A stretch of 64,000 bases of DNA from Euglena gracilis (Eukaryota; Euglenida; Euglenophyceae; Euglenales): NCBI GenBank assembly GCA_039621445.1, contig CP154956.1:91979934-92043933 (forward strand). The letters are read 5' to 3'. How positions within the stretch are numbered: position 1 is the first letter of the stretch; every line of letters begins with the position of its first letter. Below are positions 1 to 11,785 of this stretch, one piece after another. The notes under the pieces are model-generated. The model did no database searches and was not told the origin of the DNA. It was given only the letters and a program-made list of their open reading frames with translations. A program made the position numbers and the translations under genes.

Positions 1-398
1 AAGAAATTGATATCGGAGGCGTTTAAAAAAAAACTGCAGAAAAATTGCGGAAAATTGATACAGGGGGAAAAAACTGCAAAAATGCAAAAAAAAGCTGCAA
101 AAATCACAAAAAGTGAAAACGGCAATAAAGAAAACTGCAAAAACTACACCCTGCATACCCCCCCCTGGGGAAACTGTCTCTAGACAAGTCAGCAAGTACA
201 GAGTTAAGAGACACGTCCCTATAACGGCAGGTCAGCGGGCACGGAGGCAGGAGACAGTTTCCCGGGCGGGTTGGGTCAGAGAAAAAGGTTGACATTTTTC
301 GACCCCCACCAGGCACAAAAATCCAAAAAAAGTGGTTTCTCTCACATATTTGTGATCAGAAGCCTGAAATCAATATTTGCATTTTTTTCAACGTGGAA
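1..398. other. A-rich unassigned sequence with short tandem units
   Basis: No gene is visible. The first 130 bases are built of loosely repeated A-rich units around the core AAAATTGCGG / AAAACTGCAA. The same units recur at about 8,990-9,065 and 11,690-11,785, so this is probably an edge of the dispersed repeat described at 9,310. Confidence 0.4.
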
Positions 399-400
399 TA

Positions 401-624
401 AACCCCCCCAAATAACACCCCCCCCCAAAAAAACACCCCCCCCCAAATAACACACCCCCCCTCGGGGGCCGATTTCGAGCGCCCAAATAACACCCCCCCC
501 CCTGTTTTCCTTTGGTTTTCCATGTAAAAATAACACCCCCCCCCAAATAACACCCCCCCCTGGGGCCCCAGTTCGGGTGCCCAAATAACACACCGGGGGG
601 GGGGTGTTATTTGGGGGGGGGGGT
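401..624. mobile_element. TA-flanked C-tract TIR mini-element, copy 1
   Basis: The left end reads AACCCCCCCAAATAACAC followed by a C run; the right end is its inverse (GTGTTATTT, G11, T). Terminal inverted repeats are about 28 bp, differing mainly in homopolymer length. TA occurs immediately outside both ends (399-400 and 625-626), consistent with a TA target duplication. The 224 bp interior carries further CCCAAATAACAC units and no coding potential. That it is a non-autonomous DNA element is inferred; what is seen is the TIR and the flanking TA. Confidence 0.6.
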
Positions 625-626
625 TA

Positions 627-2269
627 CTTATTTTTCAACCAAAAAATGTGGAAATTCTCAAAAACTTGCCAGGAGACAGGTCAGGGGATTCAAGGGTAGG
701 AGACATTTCAATGAGGACAGGATAGTGCATACAGGGAAGTAGAGGACAATTTCCCGGGGAGGACAGTTTCCCGGGGGAGGGGGTAGGTTTTTCTTCCTCC
801 CTGTTGGACCTCAAAGCTGCCTTTGACAATCCACCTGCCGCCATTATATGATTCCTTTCCTGACCCTGGGAAGCCGGCAGTCACACAAAGCACTGAGACA
901 TGGAGTGAGCCTGCATCCTTGGCTTGCTTGCTTGCAAACCTGGTCGATGCACCTTGTGGGTAGAATCCGCTTCAATAAAGCAAAAAAAAATAGGGTACCT
1001 CGTCAGGACTTTTGCACCGTGTGTCGTAAAGACTTGTGGACCGGACTGTACCTGCAAGCCAGGGGGGCCAGGGGGTGACCATGACCAGGTGCCAAGTCCC
1101 CTGTATGCGTAATTCCTTTTTAGGCCACCGACCGGGGGGGTCATATACACCCCCTTCCCTGCAATCCCCCACCAGAGGTCGGTATACAGAGGTGGTTGGT
1201 GGGCAAGGGGAGGCGGGGTGAACCAAATAATCAAAATATGCACTTTTTTACCCCCCAAAAATCCGGATGCTGGCTCCGACACATGTACAAAAAATGAGCT
1301 CCGTGTACCCCCCCACCGCGGGATTTGCTGGGTTCTGTAGCTTGAGGTCCTTGGCTGTGATAATGCAATCATACTCATGTCATCCAAAATTCTTTACGCA
1401 ATGAGACAAAAGACATTACGAGGTGTGGAAACATGCCAGTGAAGCACCAGCCCGACCTGGCGCGGGTTGGGCTCAAAAAGATGTCCCACACCCTTCCATT
1501 GTTCTCCAGTGTTACCCCTTTCTTTGCGGTTGCCAGGTTGCCAGCAAGCTCTCACCGACTGAGGTTGAGTTGTTCAGTTGGATCCGGCGAGACTTGGCAA
1601 ATGCAGTATTTAGTCAAATTCAAATCGGAAAGAAAAAGACCACCACCTCAACAACATTGCAGCCTCCGCGGAAGAATGTGGGTTGTTGTTGGGTTCACAA
1701 GAGAGGGGGGTGATGTAAAAAACCATGTCTAGGACCTTGGTTGAGGTACAGGAAAAAAACCTTTGTGCAAACGTATATATCAGGTCAGCACAGTTATGGG
1801 GTGCCGATGGACAATAATCACAGATCATAGCTAATTTGGATTTTGTAAATTGGGTGGCAGGTTTGTGGCAATTATTTTCCGGGGTGTAGATATATAGATA
1901 TTCCTGGCATCCTGCAGGGACTGGTTTAGGGAAATCAATCGGTACCCATTCGGCAGAGGTCCGACCCCTGGGTACCCATGAGGGGAAAAAATCGGCCGGT
2001 GCAAACATTTTTTTTCAATTCAGAGTGCCTCCAATCCGTTCTTGACAATATTTTTGAAATGCTGAAAATTGTCAAGAACATTAGCCTGAAAAGAGAAATA
2101 AAAATCTTGGCAGCTGATGTTCTTCTGTTCACTCGCCAGTGGAAGTGGCGAAGGGAGTTGGGATGGCATGGGCATTAGGATTCCCATACCACCAATGGAT
2201 GTAAAAAAATCTTTACAAGCCACATTATCATTCCTCACAGCCAGGGGTTTTCTGAGGCCGGTTTTCTTT
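627..2269. other. No gene seen
   Basis: Non-coding sequence with G/C homopolymer runs. Frames open here are short, overlap on both strands and show no recognisable motif or splice structure. Confidence 0.4.
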
Positions 2270-2480
2270 ACCGCTGGGGGGGGGGGTCCAGCCAAACCAG
2301 CATTTTCCCCCCGCCAGCAGCTCCCAGCCAGGCCGCCGACCAGGCGCTGAATAAAGTTTTGGCCAGCCAGCCCAGCACAGCCAGACTGGGCCAAAGAATT
2401 ATTGGCGCAAAGTGCCAGAAATTTTGGGGGGGAAACGCTTTTAAAAATGGCCAAAAAATGCTGTTTTGGGGGATTTCGCC
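2270..2480. repeat. Dispersed repeat family R4 (CCAGCAGCTCCCAGCC type)
   Basis: A GC-rich block around CCCGCCAGCAGCTCCCAG followed by a 'gccaaaaaatgc' tail. Diverged relatives are seen at 28,105-28,300 and, more weakly, 25,150-25,310 and 30,205-30,320. Non-coding. Confidence 0.35.
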
Positions 2481-2589
2481 GCAATCTTTCGGCTGAAAAC
2501 TTTCATTTTGCATGAACAACACTGGTGGAAGACGGCAGACTTACTGTGAACAGGGGTTTTCTTAAAGACCCCGGGGCAGGGCATCACTT

Positions 2590-2880
2590 AGTGACCCTCC
2601 GGGGGGTGTCCAGTTCAGAGGCTGGAAAACTTGGGCAGGCTGGAAAATCTCTGCTGGCTGACCCCTTCCGTCCCCATAGGAGTCCCGGGCTGCAGCTGGC
2701 CCGAGATGGGGCCGAACCAGGTGCCAAAAATCGAATCTCCAAAAAAGCCCCAAAACTGCCAATTATACAAAAAAATCGATTTTTTGCCCCTAAATTTGCC
2801 TTGGCCAGCCAAATCCTACCCATTTTTACCCATTTTTGGCCCATTTTTGCACCCCTGAAAGCCAAATTTCTGGCAAATGT
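2590..2880 (+). repeat. Dispersed repeat family R2, copy 1
   Basis: This block (core GTCCCGGGCTGCAG, then an A/T-rich tail with repeated 'cccatttttg') is a diverged inverted copy of 31,110-31,425. Both contain the ordered landmarks 'ggggggtccag', 'gctggaaaa', 'ctgctggctga', 'ggtcccgggctg' and 'gggccga'. No coding content. Confidence 0.5.
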
Positions 2881-3097
2881 GGGGTGGATGGAGTATCCCA
2901 ACCTTAAATTTTCGAGGCCTCCCGTTCGGGTCTGCATATTAATGAAACAGCCTTGCAATCTGTTCCGTGGGGAGGGGGCAGTGGGTGTATGGAAATTCCA
3001 AATTTTAGCTCCCTGGAATGACAATGGTCTGGGCCCATGTTCATTTGCAAATTCCATTTCCATCGTGTGCCGGCAGCATATCAGTGTTTGATCGAGG

Positions 3098-3247
3098 CCA
3101 ATATATATGTATGTAAACACACACACGCATATATATATATATTCTATATATATTATATATATATATGTATACATATATATGCATACATATATATACATAT
3201 ATACATACATACACATACATATATATATGTATACACATATATACATA
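3098..3247. repeat. AT-rich (TATA/CATA) microsatellite
   Basis: Imperfect alternating TA and CATATA units. It is split from the hexanucleotide array at 3,535 by the foldback element at 3,250-3,534. Confidence 0.85.
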
Positions 3248-3249
3248 TA

Positions 3250-3534
3250 TGGCAGGCGGGTAGTTGTGGGATCCCCAGGGGGGCCCACAACTTCCGGCGA
3301 CCGTGCACCTGCCATTTGTGCACCTAACCCTACTCTTTCAATTAACCCCATAATAGCGCAACATGGCCATATTGCGCAACATGGCCGTGTTGTGCTATTA
3401 TGCGGTTAATTGAAGGAGGTTAGGTGTGCAAATGGCCACGTTGTGCAAAACGACGGGGAAGCCGCACCCCCCCAGTGCAGGGTTGTGGGAAATTGTGCCC
3501 CCCCCCCCGCCGGGGCACAACTACCCACCTGCCA
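3250..3534. mobile_element. Foldback mini-element inserted in a microsatellite
   Basis: The ends are TGGCAGGCGGGTAGTTGTG and its inverse with one mismatch. Palindromy continues inward: the segment around 3,343-3,372 (CAATTAACCCCATAATAGCG...) is inversely repeated at 3,385-3,414, so the whole 285 bp unit can fold into one long imperfect hairpin. TA lies directly outside both ends (3,248-3,249 and 3,535-3,536). The host sequence on both sides is TA-rich microsatellite. No coding potential. Confidence 0.65.
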
Positions 3535-4100
<566 letters not shown>

Positions 4101-4317
4101 ATATGCAGAGATATATGTAGAGAGAAAAGATAGAGGTATGATAGATAGGAGAATAAGAGATAGACACACAATAGAAGAGACACACAGAGACAGAGACATA
4201 TACAGAGACAGAGACAGAGACAGAGACAGAGACAGAGAAAGAGACAGAGACAGATACAGAGACATACAGATACAGAGACAGATACTATACAGATAACATA
4301 CATTACATACATATACA
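4101..4317 (+). repeat. (GACAGA)n and related purine-rich repeat
   Basis: Imperfect GAGACAGAGACAGA array, most regular at 4,195-4,270, bridging two oppositely oriented TATATG arrays. Confidence 0.8.
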
Positions 4318-5070
<753 letters not shown>

Positions 5071-5222
5071 GACCCCCCCCAAATTGGGAGTTTGCTTCCC
5101 AAATTAGGCATTTGTCACTCAAAATTAGAAATTTACACATGAAATTAGGAATTCCCACACAAATTTAAGAATTGGCACACCAAAATTAGGAATTTCCCTC
5201 TCAAAATTTGGAACTGGCGCAC
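5071..5222 (-). repeat. Tandem 'caaatgcctaattt' repeat fragment
   Basis: Read on the minus strand this has repeated units such as TGACAAATGCCTAATTTGGG. The same unit, in the plus direction, fills the interior of the C-tract TIR element at 42,801-43,425 (about 42,975-43,240). It is probably a fragment of a related element. Confidence 0.55.
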
Positions 5223-5242
5223 TATGTGTATATGTATATATA

Positions 5243-5440
5243 CTATACTATTACTATACTATACTATACTATACTATACTATACTATACTATACTATACT
5301 ATACTATACTATACTATACTATACTATGCTATACTATGCTATACGATACTATACTATACTATACTGTACTATACTATACTATGCAACGCTATACTATACT
5401 AATACTGTATTGTACTGTACTATAATATAATATACTACAG
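5243..5440 (+). repeat. (CTATA)n pentanucleotide microsatellite
   Basis: Near-perfect ACTAT/CTATA units to about 5,400, then degenerate. Confidence 0.9.
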
Positions 5441-5467
5441 TATATCCTATATATCATATTATAATAT

Positions 5468-5729
5468 AATGTAAAGTGATGTGATGTAATATGATGTAAT
5501 GTGATGTAATGTGATGTGATGTAATGTAATATGATGTAATGTAATGTAATGTAATGTAATGTAATGTAATGTAATGTAATGTAATGTAATGTAATGTAAT
5601 GTAATGTAATGTAATGTAATGTAATGTAATGTAATGTAATGTAATGTAATGTAATGTAATGTAATGTAATGTAATGTAATGTAATGTAATGTAATGTAAT
5701 GTAATTGTAATGTAATGTAATGTAATGTA
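5468..5729 (+). repeat. (GTAAT)n pentanucleotide microsatellite, left part
   Basis: GTAAT/AATGT units, almost perfect from 5,528. Interrupted by the mini-element at 5,730-5,961; the array resumes at 5,962. Confidence 0.9.
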
Positions 5730-5961
5730 TGTTCCCACCCATCAGAAGCCCTTTTGTTTCTAAACGGCTTTTCGGCAAAATGGCACAAAAGCCGTTTAGC
5801 CGTCAGCAAAACGGCAAAAAAGCCGTTTCGCCGCTGGCAAAACGGCAAAAAAAGCCGTTTTGTCGTTGTCAAAACGGCGAAAAAGCCGTTTTGCCAGCCA
5901 AAAATGAGAAAAATGGCAAAAAAGTCGAAAAGCCGAAATGAAACACATACGGGTGGGAACA
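5730..5961. mobile_element. TA-flanked mini-element inside the GTAAT array
   Basis: Ends are a perfect 11 bp inverted repeat TGTTCCCACCC / GGGTGGGAACA. TA flanks both ends (5,728-5,729 and 5,962-5,963). The interior is built of 'aaaacggcaaaaaagccgtttt'-type short palindromes and has no coding potential. The same pentanucleotide array lies on both sides, which makes the boundaries unambiguous. Confidence 0.7.
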
Positions 5962-6165
5962 TAATGTAATGTAATTTAATGTAATGTAATGCTGCAATGC
6001 AATGTACTGTAATGTAATGTAATGTAATGCAATGCAATGCAATGCAATGCAATGTAATGTAATGCAATGCAATGCAATGTAATCTAATGTAACGTAACGT
6101 ATTGTAATGGTAATATAATGCAATGCAATGTAATATAATGTAATGTAATATAGATACGATATAGT
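5962..6165 (+). repeat. (GTAAT)n microsatellite, right part, degenerate
   Basis: Continuation of the array at 5,468 with many AATGC variants. Confidence 0.85.
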
Positions 6166-6976
6166 ATTTCATTTTATTTCAAAGGGACACACATTTTATT
6201 TGCTAATTTGAAGGATAAATGGTTTGGGGGGCAGTTGAAAATTGATAACCTCCTTCCCCACCACCTGGGCTCCAAGTAATCAATGGGCGCCCAGCGATTG
6301 CACCAAGGAAATAAGGAGCGCAGGGGTGGGGGCACCACTGCCCTAAAGAGTGGTACGATCCGATTGACCAATTTGGGCCTGGCAGAATGCGCTGGCCAAA
6401 ATACCCTTCCAAAAAAAATCGGCCGAAAATATGATTATGGGCACTTTTTAGGAAAAAAAAATGCGAAAAATATTTTGACCTTTTGAGGGGTCCTGGGTCC
6501 CCCTCCCCGCCGGGTTGGTGTGGACGAACCCTCCGCAACAGGGGGGGGGGTCCGGACCCGCAATCCGGCATGGTTGGGGGGGGGAGGCGGATTCCTTTTC
6601 AGAATGGTTTTGCATCTGTGCCGGCGCCAGGTTATGACATAACAGGTTATGGAGGGATGGTTGCCTCAACCACAATCGCCCTCCCCCCCTCAACGATCGC
6701 CCCTATTTATGGTCACATGGCAGGCGGCTTTTAAGAGGATTGCTGTGTTTTGGATGAATGTTACCAGCATTTGGCCTTCCGGGACAGGAGTCCAATTGAC
6801 CGGAGACAGGCAATGCACTTCTTCAGAAACGAAACACACACTGACAAATGCCATCACAGACTGCCACCAAACAATAAGCCAACGGGAGTATGCACCAACT
6901 CAAGTTGAGCATTTGTGGGGTCAGCATCCGACCACGCCCGGGAGAAGTTCAGCAGGCCTAAGCCTTGAAACACAGG
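6166..6976. other. No gene seen
   Basis: Non-coding; several G runs and short frames on both strands without recognisable motifs. Confidence 0.4.
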
Positions 6977-7225
6977 CAGGGCTCTACGGGAAACCCTGGT
7001 GGGGGGGTCAGACCCCCCCACCTGGGAGCCACCCACCATGACACCCGCTCAAAAAAAAAATCCTCAGCGCAGAAGGTGCCGAAGAAAAATTTTGACCTGA
7101 AAATCAGCGCCCGGAAATACAGGAAGGCCTGGTGGGGGGGGGGGGGGTTGCACCCACCATGGGGTGGGGGGGTTGACCCCCCCACCCACCACCCATGGGG
7201 TTGCGAGGATTCCCGTACAGCCCTG
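6977..7225. mobile_element. hAT-like mini-element (CAGGG ends)
   Basis: The left end CAGGGCTCTACGGGAAACC and the inverse of the right end CAGGGCTGTACGGGAATCC match at 17 of 19 positions. Flanking 8-mers AACACAGG (6,969-6,976) and ATCGCAGG (7,226-7,233) match at 6 of 8, as an aged 8 bp hAT target duplication would. The 249 bp interior has G/C tracts and no reading frame of note, so it is non-autonomous. hAT assignment rests on the CAGGG start and 8 bp spacing. Confidence 0.6.
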
Positions 7226-8412
7226 ATCGCAGGGTACCGCTGGACTGCAGTGATTCGTGTGGACACCATTCCGCTAACGAGGCTGTTTGTCTTTGCTGGC
7301 ATTGCCAGGATAATAGGGGGAGGTTGGAATGAACACCATTGACAACCAAGTTGCAATGAGATCGTAACAGCAAAATATTCTCTGCCATGGGGAACTTGAT
7401 TCACACCGATACAAGGAAATGATACCAAAGCCCTGTTTCACTTCACAAAAACAATTAACAAGGCAATTTAAAAATACTTTGAAAATTCAAAAAAAAAATA
7501 AAAAGTCGCTGGAATGGATCTATGTCTCAATGATGGAAAAAGTGGAGGGTGGAGAGGGGGAGAACAAGCTGAAGAACTTTCTGAAAAATTCATCAAACTA
7601 TGCCCCTGGAGGGGAAATCAGATGTAAAAAAAAAGCTAACAAACTGGCAATTGTTGCCTGTCCCATCCGAGTTGGGAAGATATACTTCTTTAAAGTTTTT
7701 GAAAAATGTCATCAAAACCAGGGGGAAATCTCATTTTGCCAATTGTAATCGTTCGAGGATTATGCTTTTTTTTTGGGAACTGGCGTCCTTTCAAGCCAGG
7801 AAAAAAAAATGCTCAAACACTCAAAAGATCATGGATCCTCTGGCGCTGGTTGGTTTCTTCCTGGGGGTGGGGGTGGTGGGGTGGGGGTGGGAGAATACCT
7901 CCTTACGACCCTCCCTGAGAATATGTTTACAAATTTCAAGAAAATTAACCACTTCTGAGCCCAGCCACGTTGCCAAGATGGCCCTACACGTTCAAATAAC
8001 CAGCACCCTAATAACGATAACCAGGATAACTTTTAATAATAATAATTGCTGGACAAAACAATCCAAAAATCGACAAAAAAAACTGACAAAGTTTGGAACA
8101 CCCCCCGACCGGGTTCCTACAACCCCTGACCGGGGGGGGAGGGGTCGTACGGAGGGGGGTGGTCGTTGTTTAGGGTCGAAAAAAAGCAGAAGTGAAAATC
8201 TTCCAGGAAAAAAAAACAGACGGAAAAAAACACTTAAAAAGGGGGGGAAAACACAAACTTTGTCAAAATGGCCAATGAAGTGAGAAAATGGGTTTGTGTT
8301 TCCCCTCTTCCCCTGCCTGCCAGGCTCCGAGGAATCCCCAGGTCACCAGACTTTGCCAAGAGTCCGCAGAACCTCAGGTTATCAAAAGTCGGATGCCGAA
8401 TGTTGTTGCCCA
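7226..8412. other. No gene seen
   Basis: Non-coding sequence with poly-G and poly-A runs. A 31-codon pyrimidine tract ending in AG before 8,323 could be a splice acceptor, but no credible exon follows on the plus strand. Confidence 0.35.
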
Positions 8413-8418
8413 TTTATT
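8413..8418 (-). promoter_or_regulatory. Possible polyadenylation signal AATAAA
   Basis: AATAAA on the minus strand, about 8 bases downstream of the stop codon of the 60-residue frame at 8,426-8,608. It supports that frame being a terminal exon. The spacing is short and a chance match is possible. Confidence 0.3.
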
Positions 8419-8425
8419 AAATTAT

Positions 8426-8608
8426 TCAATTCATTGCCCTATCGACGTCTGTCTGGTTGTCCTGGGCACTGGCCTCAGCCAATGCGGCCCGCAGCTGGGC
8501 GGAGTACGTGCCGGTCAGCCCCCGGAAGTCGGCCACCACCGTGCCCATCAAGGAGGCGAAGGTGTCCACCACCTGGTTCATCTGCTGCTGGGACTGGGGC
8601 AGGTCCAT
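8426..8608 (-). CDS. Possible terminal exon, 60-residue Gln/Ala-rich helical protein
   Basis: A minus-strand frame beginning MDLPQSQQQMNQ and ending TDVDRAMN. Composition is unlike the surrounding low-complexity DNA: regular hydrophobic spacing (VVDTFASLMGTVVADF) suggests an amphipathic helix. AATAAA follows the stop closely. The frame stays open upstream of this ATG into G/C-tract sequence, so it could be either a small gene starting here or the last exon of a longer one. I do not recognise the family. Nothing adjacent is clearly genic. Seen: the frame and its composition. Inferred: that it is expressed. Confidence 0.35.
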   Translation of the reverse strand: MDLPQSQQQMNQVVDTFASLMGTVVADFRGLTGTYSAQLRAALAEASAQDNQTDVDRAMN

Positions 8609-9309
8609 TCCGGTTGGGGGGGGGAAAGATTCAATACTGCTGGTGGGGTGCATCCCCCCCCCGTGGTGAAGGGGGAGCCACCCGCTCCGCACAGCGGACA
8701 AGGTGTTGGCCAAAGGCAAAGATGGGCTAAGGAAAAGAGAGTTCACTGGGCGCTGAGGTCGCCAGAAACAAGTGTCACTGGTTTCTGGGAAGCCCAAGGG
8801 TTGATTATAAACAAAACACAGCTAGGCCCCCAAAAATATAAATTTTCCTTCCAGCACTCTGTAGAGATTTTTGGCGATTTTTGGAAAATTTTTGTCTAAA
8901 CAGTGCCCCAGATGACATTTTGGTTTGATTTGGGGGAGGGGTAAACTTTGGGGCCTTGGCAAAAAGCACTGGGCCGAAAATGGTTCGTTCAGGGGAGATT
9001 GACACGGAGGCCTTCGGAAAAATTGCGGGAAAATTGCGAGAAAATTTCGGAAATTGCGGTTTTGGGAATTAGTCCACTTGTGCTTCAGGGGACTTTCAAA
9101 AACTTCACAAATTGGTCATTTTGCAATATGGGTGTAAGCAAGTAAGTTTTGCGATGTTGTTTACACATTTTTTTGACAACAAAAAAAGGTCCAAAAACAT
9201 ATTTTTTGTAAAAACATACTGTTTCTGGAATTATAGAATTTCTTGGGTGAAATATCAAAAATGGCAAAAAAAAAACTAATGAGAACTTTGGTATCAGGTA
9301 AATCTCTAA
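8609..9309. other. No gene; tandem AAAATTGCGG units
   Basis: Non-coding. 8,990-9,065 carries imperfect AAATTGCGGGAAAATTGCG units like those at 1-130 and 11,690-11,785. Confidence 0.45.
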
Positions 9310-9490
9310 ACCGAAAAAAAATTTATTTTACCAGCAGAAATGGGAGAAAACCCTTAAACAAATGCCCAGAAATTGCAAAATTTTATCAAATCTGTAAAAT
9401 TTAGCAAAATTTCAACAAATAACAAAAAAAGCACCTGGGTTCCTTGTGAAACGTTCAAATGGCCGGAAATCATTTCATCTTTCATTGCAG
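9310..9490 (+). repeat. Dispersed repeat family R1, copy 1
   Basis: Shares ordered landmarks with 11,515-11,700: 'ccagcagaaa', 'cccagaaattgcaaa', 'caaattaacaaaaa', then GCACCTGGGTT(T)CCTTGTG and 'aaacgttc..atggccgga'. Divergence is high outside these landmarks. Non-coding. Confidence 0.6.
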
Positions 9491-11514
9491 GTTCATGTTG
9501 GGAAATTCGCGATTTTTTTGCCATTTTACCTAATTGTTGGTTATTTTTGTCCATTTTGGCACCTTTTTCAAGCTAAACCCAGAAACTTTGGGCAATTTAC
9601 TTGGCCTGGAGTTGCCAGAATGTTGGCCCTTCGTGCCAGCTTTTGCTTAGAATTGCCAGAATGTTGGCACCAAAATGGTGCCAAGTTTCTGCAACAACAA
9701 GCCAAGGTTTTGGCCTCTTCTACAACAAACAATATTTTTTGATGAATCTCGCTCAGTCAATGACAAAATTCAATTTTGAAGAAAAAGCAGTGCGACCTGG
9801 AAAAAGTAAAAGGGAAAAAACCCGAAACTCTGTTGTGTGGTCAACAATCACATGAACAGTGGAATCATTGCAATTCAATTCTCAACACAACACAGAAAAT
9901 GGGCTCAAAGAAGCAACAAGAAATTTGTTTGCACCAATGCCACAATATAGCAATGTTGCGTGACGTTGGTGTGTTACACAGCTGGGATGGCTTGCAGACT
10001 CAGTTATAAATTATGATCAGACAGTGTTCTTTAAATTTAATCCGAAAAATGTTACTTCCTCGAGAAATCATTTTTGAAAAAAGTGTGGCTTAAACGCAAA
10101 CTCCCCTCCCCACCACCTCCATGAATTTGACACTCCACGGAGATTTCGACCTTGATGGTACAGGTGCACTCCTGGCATTCCCTATTGGGGCCTAGGCACA
10201 GTAATGGGGGGGGGGGGTTAGGGACCCCCCTCGTCAAGTTCGCAACTTTATCTGACAGTCAAGGTCGTGGGGCGGGAGGGGGGTTCCAGCGCCGAAGACA
10301 CCGGATATTTTTTGAAATTTCCTTCCAAAAATAGGTCATAACAACAAAAGGTATTAATAATTACAATATTAGGTGGTCAAATTCAATTTTGGTTAGGTAC
10401 AACAGGGGGGGGGGGTCCCAGATCCCCTGTCAAATTGCGAACTTTAGTTTACAAGGGGGCCTAGACCCCATTGTACCTGGGCTGTGATGAAATCCCTTGC
10501 CAAATGCTTGGAGCAAAATGAAAGAACACTCTCATCAAGGGCGACCATGCATCCAGTGCCGGATATCAACACATCCCTCACAATCAGCATGCGCCAATGT
10601 AATGGCAACCGGGCGCTGTGGTTTTGGCCACTCAGTGCCAAAATTTTGGCCACCACGTGACAGAAAAGCGGAACGTGGCGCCTGGGTTTTGGCAACTCCA
10701 GGCCAAATTACTGGCCACCACGGGCCATGGTTTTGGCAATGGGCGCCAAAGTAATGGCGGTTGGCTGTAAGAACAACTACGCTGTCTCGAGTCTACGCTG
10801 TCATGAGTGGAACATTCCAGCTTTGAATGTCTTTCTGCGCTGGGTCCCAAGTGCCAATTGGAAATCCTTTAGGGTCAAATGGAAGATTTTGTGCATGAAG
10901 ACGCGTCATAAAATGGGGATGGCTCCACACTTGGAAAGGGCCTGAATTGGACCGTGGCGTTGGTTGTGTAGTTGACTGCTGACAGGCTGCCAGGAAACAT
11001 CGATTGCACCACCAGGCAAGCACTACACATCTTTGTTCACGCATTTTGTTGCCTACCCTTGAATGCACTTTTTGTTTAGTTACCGTTTTTTTTATAAAAA
11101 AATGCGTTTTTAATAGTTCTTCTTCAAAATTTCTCAAAAATGATAGGAAATCACAGGAAATGTATTTGCAATTTATATTGAAGCCTGTGACCAAATAAGT
11201 CATTGGGGCCAGTCACGCCCAAGCCAGATACCCCTCTCCGTCCCATTTTTGGGACGCACACAAGGCGAAAGGGGAGTTTTTGCAACACTTGTGGGGTCCT
11301 AAATTGGGCCATATCTCTGGTTTGCTGTGGAGGCATAAGAAATCAAAATACTGTGACAAAAGGTTTCAGTGGTTTTACTTAAAATTGCTGGACATTTCCT
11401 TTGATTTATTTGAATTTTCGAGGTGGATTTAAAAAGTACAGGGGGTGGGGAGGCCTTGATATCAGAGGCCCAAAAAAATGGCATAAAATTGCCGAAAACT
11501 TTGGTCCAAAGTGC
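9491..11514. other. No gene seen; short direct repeats
   Basis: Non-coding. A weak direct repeat is present: 'gtcaagttcgcaactt' near 10,220 and 'gtcaaattgcgaacttta' near 10,430, each preceded by a G run. 10,620-10,760 is a cluster of 'ttttggccac' variants. Confidence 0.4.
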
Positions 11515-11785
11515 AAAATTTTTCTGAATCGAAAAAAATTATTTCCCAGCAGAAAATTAAAGGCCCGGAAATTACCAAATTTTGTCTAAGTTTTGGCAAA
11601 TTTTGGCAAATTTGCAACAAATTACAAAAACAGCACCTGGGTTTCCTTGTGAAACGTTCCACGGATGGCCGGAACTCACTTCGCCTTCCATCCAAGGATT
11701 GGAGAAAGGGAAAAAAGTTGCAGAATAATTGTGGAAATTGCAGAAAAATTGCCGAAAATTGCGGAAGATCGCAGAAATTGCAGAT
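11515..11785 (+). repeat. Dispersed repeat family R1, copy 2, with AAATTGCGG tail
   Basis: Second copy of the family at 9,310-9,490. It is followed at 11,690-11,785 by imperfect 11-13 bp units of the type GCAGAAAAATTGCCGAAAATTGCGG, the same tail found near copy 1. Confidence 0.6.
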